A stretch of DNA of 64,000 nt. Origin: Azospirillum cavernae. GTDB taxonomy: Bacteria; Pseudomonadota; Alphaproteobacteria; Azospirillales; Azospirillaceae. The notes below the pieces were generated by a model. The model did no database searches. It was not told the origin of the DNA and saw nothing but the letters and a program-made list of their open reading frames with translations. Below, piece by piece: positions 57,772-64,000 of this stretch; the first letter of the stretch is position 1; every line of letters starts with the position of its first letter. The translations under genes and the position numbers were made by a program. Location: positions 2,249,001 to 2,313,000 of the forward strand of contig NZ_QYUL01000001.1 of the NCBI RefSeq assembly GCF_003590795.1, given 5' to 3'.

Positions 57772-59220
57772 TCACCCGGCGAACAGCGCGGCCGCCGCAG
57801 CAGCGGCGCCGTTCAGGATCGGGGCCGGAGCCACGAAGAACAGCAGCGTGAACAGGCTGGTGACGACCAGGATGCCGGTCATGCCGTCATCCTCGACCTT
57901 GTCCACCACCACCAGCGGCTCGTCGAAATACATGATCTTGACGATGCGCAGGTAGTAGAAGGCGCCGACCACGCTGGTCAGCACGCCGATGACGGCCAGC
58001 GTGTAATCCTGCACCTCGATGGCGGCCAGGAAGACATAGAGCTTGCCGAAGAAACCGGCCATCGGCGGGATGCCGGCCATGGAGAACATGAAGATCGCCA
58101 TGGTCGCCGCCAACATCGGGTTGGTCTTCGACAACCCCGAGAAGTCCTTGATCTGCTCCAGCATCAGGCCCTTGGCCTTCATGCTGAGAATGACGGCGAA
58201 GGCGCCGATGTTCATGGCGACGTAGAGCGCCATGTAGATCAACACGCCGCGCACGCCGTCCTGGTTGCCCGCCGCCAGACCGACCATCGCGTAACCGACA
58301 TGGCCGATGGAGCTGTAGGCCATCAGACGCTTGATGTTGGTCTGCATGATCGCGGCGAAGGAGCCGATGAGCATCGACAGCACGGCGGTGGCGACCAGAA
58401 CCTGATGCCACTGGGCGGTGAGATGACCGAACGGCTCGATCAGAACGCGGGTGAGCAGCGCGATGGCGGCGACCTTGGGGGCGGCGGCGAAGAAGGCCGT
58501 CACCGGGGTCGGCGCGCCTTCATAGACGTCCGGCGCCCACATGTGGAACGGGGCCGCCGACACCTTGAAGGCCAAGCCCGTCAGCACGAAGACCAAGCCG
58601 ATGACCACCCCCGGCGACGCGTGGGCGCCACCGGCGAACAGAGCGGCGATCTTGTCGAAGGAGGTCGTCCCGGCGAAGCCGTAGAGCAGCGAGGCGCCGT
58701 ACAGCAGCATGCCCGACGACAGCGCGCCGAGAACGAAATACTTCAAACCGGCTTCCGACGACTTCGCGCTGTCGCGGCGGAAGGCCGCGATGACGTACAG
58801 CGCCAAGCTCTGCGTCTCCAGACCGACATAGAGAGAGATGAGATCGTTGGCCGAAATCATCATCAGCATGCCAAGCGTGGCGAACAGCATGAGCACCGGA
58901 TACTCAAACCGCGCCATCTGCTCCCGCTCGTTGAAGCCGAGCGAGAGGATGACGGACAGCGCCGCCGAAACCAGAACCAGCACCTTCATGAAGACGCCGA
59001 AGGCGTCCATCACGAACATACCGTTGAAGGTGACGACGCGGCCCGCGCCATAGCCCATCGCCAGAATGGCGGCGAGCAGCATGACGACCACGGTCAGATA
59101 GGACACGGGGCGGGTGAACCCGTCGCCGCGAAAAACGCCGATCAGCAGCAGAGCCATCCCCGCAACCGCGAGGAAGATCTCCGGCAGGGCCGGCCAGATG
59201 TCGGGAAACACTGCGGTCAT
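57772..59220 (-). CDS. nuoN: NADH-quinone oxidoreductase subunit N
   Basis: 482 residues, 14-helix antiporter-like subunit of complex I. Helix signature [20 protein letters not shown] near residue 225 and [16 protein letters not shown] near residue 300 are typical. Proton pumping channel. 13 bp after nuoM. Confidence 0.96.
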   Translation of the reverse strand: MTAVFPDIWPALPEIFLAVAGMALLLIGVFRGDGFTRPVSYLTVVVMLLAAILAMGYGAGRVVTFNGMFVMDAFGVFMKVLVLVSAALSVILSLGFNEREQMARFEYPVLMLFATLGMLMMISANDLISLYVGLETQSLALYVIAAFRRDSAKSSEAGLKYFVLGALSSGMLLYGASLLYGFAGTTSFDKIAALFAGGAHASPGVVIGLVFVLTGLAFKVSAAPFHMWAPDVYEGAPTPVTAFFAAAPKVAAIALLTRVLIEPFGHLTAQWHQVLVATAVLSMLIGSFAAIMQTNIKRLMAYSSIGHVGYAMVGLAAGNQDGVRGVLIYMALYVAMNIGAFAVILSMKAKGLMLEQIKDFSGLSKTNPMLAATMAIFMFSMAGIPPMAGFFGKLYVFLAAIEVQDYTLAVIGVLTSVVGAFYYLRIVKIMYFDEPLVVVDKVEDDGMTGILVVTSLFTLLFFVAPAPILNGAAAAAAALFAG

Positions 59221-59233
59221 GTCGAAGAACCCC

Positions 59234-60760
59234 TTAGCGCGCGGCGACCGACACGCCGGACGCGGCGTGCGACGCGGCCAGCTTGGTCTGGTAGGTCTGG
59301 ATCAGATGCTCGACCGACGCCGAGGTCACGTTCAGGAAGCTGCTCGGGTAAACGCCCATCCACAGAACCACGGCGACCAGCGGCACGAAGATGGCGACCT
59401 CGCGGGCATTGAGGTCGAACATCGCCTTGACGTCCGGCTTCACCAGCTTGCCATAGACGACGCGGCGGTAGAGCCACAGCGCGTAGGCGGCGCCCAGCAC
59501 CATGCCCGTCGCGGCCAGCGCGGCGACCCAGGTGTTGTCGCGGAAGACGCCCAGCAGAACCAAGAATTCGCCGACGAAACCAGCGGTGCCGGGCAAGCCG
59601 ACCGAGGCCATGGTCATGAACAGGAAGATCACGGCGTATTTCGGCATGTTCTTCACCAGACCGCCGTAACGGGCGATCTCGCGGGTGTGCAGCCGATCAT
59701 AGACGACGCCGACGCAGAGGAAGAGCGCGCCCGAGACGACGCCGTGCGACAGCATCTGGAACACGGAACCCTCGATGCCCTGCTGATTCAGCGCGAACAT
59801 GCCGATGGTGACGAAGCCCATATGCGCGACCGACGAATAGGCGATCAGCTTCTTCATGTCCTCCTGCGCCAGCGCGACCAGCGAGGTGTAGATCACGGCG
59901 ATGACCGACAGGGTGTAGATCAGCGGCGTGAAATACTCGGTCGCTTCCGGCAGGATCGGAATGTTGAAGCGCAGGAAACCGTAACCGCCCATCTTCAGCA
60001 GCACGCCGGCCAGAATGACCGAACCGGCGGTCGGCGCCTCGACGTGGGCGTCGGGCAACCAGGTGTGCACCGGCCACATCGGCACCTTCACGGCGAAGGA
60101 GGCGAAGAAGGCCAGCCACAGCCAGAGCTGCATGTTGCGCGGGAACTGGGTCGCGGTGATCGTCGGGATGTCGGTGGTGCCCGCCACATAATACATGGCC
60201 AGGATGGCCAGCAGCATCAGGACGGAACCGAGCAGCGTGTAGAGGAAGAATTTGAACGCCGCGTAGACGCGACGCCCGCCGCCCCAGATCCCGATGATGA
60301 GGAACATCGGGATCAGCACGCCCTCGAAGAACATGTAGAAGAGAACGAAATCCAGCGCGCAGAACATCCCGATCATCAGGGTTTCCAGCGCGAGGAAGGC
60401 GATCATGTACTCCTTGACCCGCATCTGCACCGATTCCCAGCTCGCCAGGACGCACATGGGCATCAGGAAGCCGGACAGGACGACGAACAGCACCGAAATG
60501 CCGTCGACGCCCATGTGATAGGTGATGCCGAAATCCGGGATCCACGGCGCCTTCTCGACCAACTGGTAGCCGGGATTGCGCGGGTCGAAGTTGATCCAAA
60601 TGAACAGCGTCAGCACGAAGGTGACGAGTGTCGTCCACAGCGCGATGTAGCGGACGTTCCGCACCACATCCGGCGACGTGCCCCTGCAAAACAGCAGGAT
60701 CAACGCCACACCGACGAGCGGCAGGAAGGTCGTGAACGACAGGAGCGGCCAGCTAGCCAT
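59234..60760 (-). CDS. nuoM: NADH-quinone oxidoreductase subunit M
   Basis: 508 residues. [18 protein letters not shown] near residue 78, [20 protein letters not shown] near 235 and [16 protein letters not shown] near 300 identify this antiporter-like complex I subunit. 23 bp after nuoL. Confidence 0.97.
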   Translation of the reverse strand: MASWPLLSFTTFLPLVGVALILLFCRGTSPDVVRNVRYIALWTTLVTFVLTLFIWINFDPRNPGYQLVEKAPWIPDFGITYHMGVDGISVLFVVLSGFLMPMCVLASWESVQMRVKEYMIAFLALETLMIGMFCALDFVLFYMFFEGVLIPMFLIIGIWGGGRRVYAAFKFFLYTLLGSVLMLLAILAMYYVAGTTDIPTITATQFPRNMQLWLWLAFFASFAVKVPMWPVHTWLPDAHVEAPTAGSVILAGVLLKMGGYGFLRFNIPILPEATEYFTPLIYTLSVIAVIYTSLVALAQEDMKKLIAYSSVAHMGFVTIGMFALNQQGIEGSVFQMLSHGVVSGALFLCVGVVYDRLHTREIARYGGLVKNMPKYAVIFLFMTMASVGLPGTAGFVGEFLVLLGVFRDNTWVAALAATGMVLGAAYALWLYRRVVYGKLVKPDVKAMFDLNAREVAIFVPLVAVVLWMGVYPSSFLNVTSASVEHLIQTYQTKLAASHAASGVSVAAR

Positions 60761-60783
60761 TTTTGTAGTTCCCCCTCAACCGC

Positions 60784-62868
60784 TCAACCGAACACGGAAA
60801 GCCAAGCGATCAGCAGAACGACGCCGATCACCATGGCAAACGCGTAATGATAGACATACCCCGACTGCAACCGGCTGGCGCGGCCCGCGATGTCGCGGGT
60901 GGCCGCCGCGACCCCATCGGGGCCGACGCCGTCGATCAGCGCGCCGTCGCCCGACTTCCACAGACCATAGCCCAGGGCCTTGGCCGGGCGGACGAACAGC
61001 GCGTCGTACAACTCGTCGAAGTACCACTTGTTGTACAGGAACTGGTGCAGCCCCTTGAACAGCCGCGCGAAGGTCGCGGGCAGGCTCGGGATCTGGATGT
61101 AAGCGATGTAGGCGGCGGCGATGCCGATCAAACCGACGACCAGCGGCGCAATCCCGACCCAACCGGGCAGATGATGGTGCGCGGCCTCGATGCTGTCATG
61201 CTCATGCAGCGCCAGGATGGCCTTGCCCCAGAACTCCGCCCGGTCATGACCGATGAACCACTGGTGGAAACCGATGCCGGCGAACAGCGCGCCCAGCGCC
61301 AGAACCCCCAGAGGGATCAGCATGGTGATCGGCGATTCATGAGCGTGGTCATAGACCGACTTCTCCATGCGCGGCTTGCCATGGAAGGTCATGAACAGCA
61401 GACGCCAGGAGTAGAAGGCCGTCAGCAGAGCGGCGGCGATGCCCAGCGCGAAGGCGAAGCGACCGACCGGGCTGCCCGAGGCGTAGGCCGCCTCCAGGAT
61501 CATGTCCTTGGAATAGAAACCGGCGAAGAAAGGCAGACCGGCGAGCGCCAGATTGCCAATCCACATCACCGCGTAGGTGAAGGGGATCTTGCGCCAGACG
61601 CCGCCCATCTTCCGCATGTCCTGCTCGTGATGCAGGGCGTGGATGACCGAACCGGCGCCCAAGAACAGCAGGGCCTTGAAGAAGGCGTGCGTGAACAGGT
61701 GGAACATCGCCGCGCCGTAGGCCGAGACGCCCACCGCGAAGAACATGTAGCCAAGCTGGCTCATCGTCGAATAGGCGATGACCCGCTTGATGTCGAACTG
61801 AGTGAAACCGATGGTCGCCGCGACGAACGCGGTCAAACCGCCGACCACCGCCACGATTTCCAACGCCGACGGCGCGTATTCAAAGACCGGCGACAGGCGG
61901 CACAGCATGAACACGCCCGCCGTCACCATGGTGGCGGCGTGGATGAGCGCCGACACCGGGGTCGGGCCTTCCATCGCGTCCGGCAACCAGGTGTGCAGGC
62001 CAAGCTGCGCCGACTTGCCCATCGCGCCCATGAACAGCAGCAGGCAGGCGATGGTCAGGCCGTTGAAGTCCCAGCTCAGGAAATGGAACGTCACCCCGGT
62101 GATGGTCGGAGCCTTGGCGAAGATCGCGTCGAACTGGACGGAGCCGGTCAGCACGAAGATCGCGAAGATGCCGAGCGCAAAACCGAAATCGCCGACCCGG
62201 TTGACCAGGAAGGCCTTGATCGCGGCGGCGTTGGCCGAGGGCTTCTCGTACCAGAAATTGATGAGCAGGTAGGACGCCAGACCGACGCCTTCCCAACCGA
62301 AGAACATCTGCACGAGGTTGTCCGCCGTCACCAGCATCAGCATGGCGAAGGTGAACAGCGACAGATAGCCCATGAAGCGCGGCTTCTGCGGGTCTTCGGC
62401 CATGTAGCCGACGGAGTAGACATGCACGCAGGCCGACACGGTGTTGACCACCACCAGCATAACGGCGGTGAGCTGATCGACGCGCAGCGCCCACGACACA
62501 TCCAGACCGCCGCTGCGGATCCAGGTCGCCAGCTCGATGGTGCGCGGATGCCCGCCGACGGCGACGTCGAAGAACAGCAGCCAGGACAGGAACGCCGAGA
62601 GCAGCACGGCGCCCGACGTGACGAACTGCGCCGCGCGGTCGCCCGATGTGGGCGGCGGCGCCACGGCGTGATGGTCGTCGTGACCATCGTCGTGCGCGTC
62701 ATCATGATGCGCGTGGTCGTCATGACCATGCGCGTGGTGATCGTGACCGTGGTCATGACCATGCCCGTGACCGGCAGCCGACGGCGTGGCCTTCGGCCCG
62801 CCGAACAGCGCGATCGATCCGGCGATGAGGAACGCCAGAAGCGGGAGGAATACGACAAGCACTTCCAT
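60784..62868 (-). CDS. nuoL: NADH-quinone oxidoreductase subunit L with His/Asp-rich insertion
   Basis: 694 residues, larger than the usual ~610-650. The canonical subunit is complete: [46 protein letters not shown] and the C-terminal amphipathic/lateral helix. Between helix 1 and helix 2 (residues 33-67, bases 62668-62772) lies a stretch with 16 His and 10 Asp in 35 residues, built from [12 protein letters not shown]-like units. Such a metal-binding insertion is not part of typical NuoL. 9 bp after nuoK. Confidence 0.96.
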   Translation of the reverse strand: MEVLVVFLPLLAFLIAGSIALFGGPKATPSAAGHGHGHDHGHDHHAHGHDDHAHHDDAHDDGHDDHHAVAPPPTSGDRAAQFVTSGAVLLSAFLSWLLFFDVAVGGHPRTIELATWIRSGGLDVSWALRVDQLTAVMLVVVNTVSACVHVYSVGYMAEDPQKPRFMGYLSLFTFAMLMLVTADNLVQMFFGWEGVGLASYLLINFWYEKPSANAAAIKAFLVNRVGDFGFALGIFAIFVLTGSVQFDAIFAKAPTITGVTFHFLSWDFNGLTIACLLLFMGAMGKSAQLGLHTWLPDAMEGPTPVSALIHAATMVTAGVFMLCRLSPVFEYAPSALEIVAVVGGLTAFVAATIGFTQFDIKRVIAYSTMSQLGYMFFAVGVSAYGAAMFHLFTHAFFKALLFLGAGSVIHALHHEQDMRKMGGVWRKIPFTYAVMWIGNLALAGLPFFAGFYSKDMILEAAYASGSPVGRFAFALGIAAALLTAFYSWRLLFMTFHGKPRMEKSVYDHAHESPITMLIPLGVLALGALFAGIGFHQWFIGHDRAEFWGKAILALHEHDSIEAAHHHLPGWVGIAPLVVGLIGIAAAYIAYIQIPSLPATFARLFKGLHQFLYNKWYFDELYDALFVRPAKALGYGLWKSGDGALIDGVGPDGVAAATRDIAGRASRLQSGYVYHYAFAMVIGVVLLIAWLSVFG

Positions 62869-62877
62869 GGCGCCGCC

Positions 62878-63186
62878 TCAGCCCTTCATCATGTTGATGT
62901 CTTCGACTCGGATCGAGCCACGGTTGCGGAAGTAGACCACCAGGATGGCCAAACCGATGGCCGCCTCGGCGGCGGCCACAGTCAGGATGATCATGGCGAA
63001 GATCTGACCGACCAGATCGTGCAGATGCGTGGAGAAGGCGACCAGATTGAGGTTCACCGCCAACAGCATCATTTCGATCGACATCAGGATGACGATGACG
63101 TTCTTCCGGTTCAGGAAGATCCCCAAGACACCCAGAGTGAAGACGATGGCCGAGACCGTCAGATAATGCCCGAGACCGATCTCCAT
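62878..63186 (-). CDS. nuoK: NADH-quinone oxidoreductase subunit K
   Basis: 102 residues, three helices: [34 protein letters not shown] and the [13 protein letters not shown] end. The conserved Glu residues of the proton path (SIEMML and AAEAAIG) are present. Two bp after nuoJ. Confidence 0.97.
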   Translation of the reverse strand: MEIGLGHYLTVSAIVFTLGVLGIFLNRKNVIVILMSIEMMLLAVNLNLVAFSTHLHDLVGQIFAMIILTVAAAEAAIGLAILVVYFRNRGSIRVEDINMMKG

Positions 63187-63188
63187 GA

Positions 63189-63803
63189 TTACACGCCCTC
63201 CCCGGACGAAACCTTGCGGATGGCGACCACCTCGTCCCGACGACGGGCGAGTTGATCGCCAATGTTCTGCTTCCGCACACCCTCGCGATGACGCAGCGTC
63301 AGCACGATGGCGCCGATCATGGCGATCAGCAGGACGATGCCGCAGGCTTGGAACAGATAGACATACTGGGTGTACATCAACTGGCCCAAAGCCTGGGTGT
63401 TCGTCACCGACGTGATCGCCGGAGTCGGCGCGGCGGCGAGCTTTTCAACGCCCGGCGCGACGATCCAGCCGCCGACGACGGCGGCCAGTTCGGCCAGCAG
63501 GATCAAGCCGATCAAACCACCCAGCGGCAGCACCTCAAGAGCGCCCTGCCGCAGCTCGCGGAAATTGATGTCCAGCATCATCACCACGAACAGGAACAGC
63601 ACCGCGACCGCGCCGACATAGACGATGATCAGGATCATCGCGATGAATTCGGCGCCCATCAGCAGGCACAGACCCGCCGCCTGGAAAAAGGCGAGGATGA
63701 GATACAAAACGGAGTGAACGGGATTCCGCGACGAGATGACCATCACACCGGAGGCCACCAGCAGCGCGGCGAACACGTAAAAGGCGATGCCTTGCAGTAT
63801 CAT
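63189..63803 (-). CDS. nuoJ: NADH-quinone oxidoreductase subunit J
   Basis: 204 residues, five helices. [22 protein letters not shown] and [22 protein letters not shown] are the family patterns. The C-terminal tail ([16 protein letters not shown]) is cytoplasmic. 18 bp after nuoI. Confidence 0.96.
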   Translation of the reverse strand: MILQGIAFYVFAALLVASGVMVISSRNPVHSVLYLILAFFQAAGLCLLMGAEFIAMILIIVYVGAVAVLFLFVVMMLDINFRELRQGALEVLPLGGLIGLILLAELAAVVGGWIVAPGVEKLAAAPTPAITSVTNTQALGQLMYTQYVYLFQACGIVLLIAMIGAIVLTLRHREGVRKQNIGDQLARRRDEVVAIRKVSSGEGV

Positions 63804-63821
63804 CGAATTTCTCGCTTCCGC

Positions 63822-64000
63822 TTACCGGTATGGAGCCTCGGCCGCGAGGTTCTGGGCAATCTCCGCCTCCCAGCGGTCGCCGTTCGCCAGCAGCTTCTGC
63901 TTGTTGTAGAAAAGCTCTTCACGATTCTCGGTGGAGAACTCGAAGTTCGGCCCCATGACCACCGCGTCCACCGGGCAGGCCTCTTGGCAGAGACCGCAGT
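63822..64000 (-). CDS. nuoI: NADH-quinone oxidoreductase subunit I, partial (C-terminal part)
   Basis: Only the last 58 codons plus two bases are in the window; the gene continues past the right edge. The visible part begins [21 protein letters not shown], holding cysteines of one 4Fe-4S cluster binding site, and ends NLAAEAPYR with TAA. NuoI carries clusters N6a/N6b. Confidence 0.95.
   Translation of the reverse strand, partial: CGLCQEACPVDAVVMGPNFEFSTENREELFYNKQKLLANGDRWEAEIAQNLAAEAPYR

Noticed and set aside
60847-63255. Long plus-strand open frame antisense to nuoL
   Set aside because: Low-complexity composition and no motif; nuoL on the other strand is fully conserved.

Overview
The window is about 64 kb of high-GC DNA with dense, mostly single-copy bacterial genes. 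Several markers point to an alphaproteobacterium, most likely order Rhodospirillales: an ATP12-type F1 chaperone, SdhE, a fused LolC/E permease, DUF1467, and the conserved run nuo - birA - coaX - rnj - mce - DUF1467 - proS - lolC - lolD - dnaE. The order is inferred from gene content and synteny only. No rRNA, tRNA, CRISPR array, complete insertion sequence or prophage was found.

1-13 kb: a MATE transporter faces an FkbM methyltransferase. mfd is translationally coupled to an unusual HEAT-ACT fusion gene, and sdhE lies upstream of mfd. Next come a four-copy inverted-repeat element, a guanidine-II (mini-ykkC) riboswitch in front of a gdx/sugE exporter, an OsmC protein, a His-rich CDF zinc exporter, a THUMP rRNA methyltransferase and an Acg-type flavoprotein.

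13-31 kb: an Nramp Mn transporter, slyX, a multicopper oxidase with a small Cys/His-rich neighbour, the pbpC / alpha-2-macroglobulin pair, a secreted PhaZ7-like polyhydroxybutyrate depolymerase, yeiH with a LysR regulator, moeA, a lytic transglycosylase and an alpha/beta hydrolase.

31-41 kb: rsmA overlapping an ArfB-like rescue factor, an orphan histidine kinase, a PRC-barrel protein, the tight operon crcB-rluC-HAD-ATP12, an isochorismatase-fold protein with Ser in place of Cys, and a small operon of a NYN nuclease with an RNase H-fold protein.

41-64 kb, almost all on the minus strand: the conserved block from nuoI (cut by the window edge) to dnaE. It carries complex I genes, biotin ligase, pantothenate kinase, RNase J, methylmalonyl-CoA epimerase, prolyl-tRNA synthetase and the Lol exporter. 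Lineage-specific genes interrupt it in three places: two unknown proteins before proS; a pair of small phage-structural-like genes between proS and lolC, flanked by rho-independent terminators; and a dienelactone hydrolase, an EamA transporter and a lipoprotein between lolD and dnaE. NuoL has a dense His/Asp-rich insertion after its first membrane helix.

The most interesting items are the guanidine-II riboswitch, the PhaZ7-like depolymerase, the NYN/RNase H operon, the terminator-bounded phage-like pair, the HEAT-ACT fusion coupled to mfd, and the His-rich NuoL. I saw no clear multi-gene system that I would call new. The NYN/RNase H operon and the phage-like pair are the best candidates.
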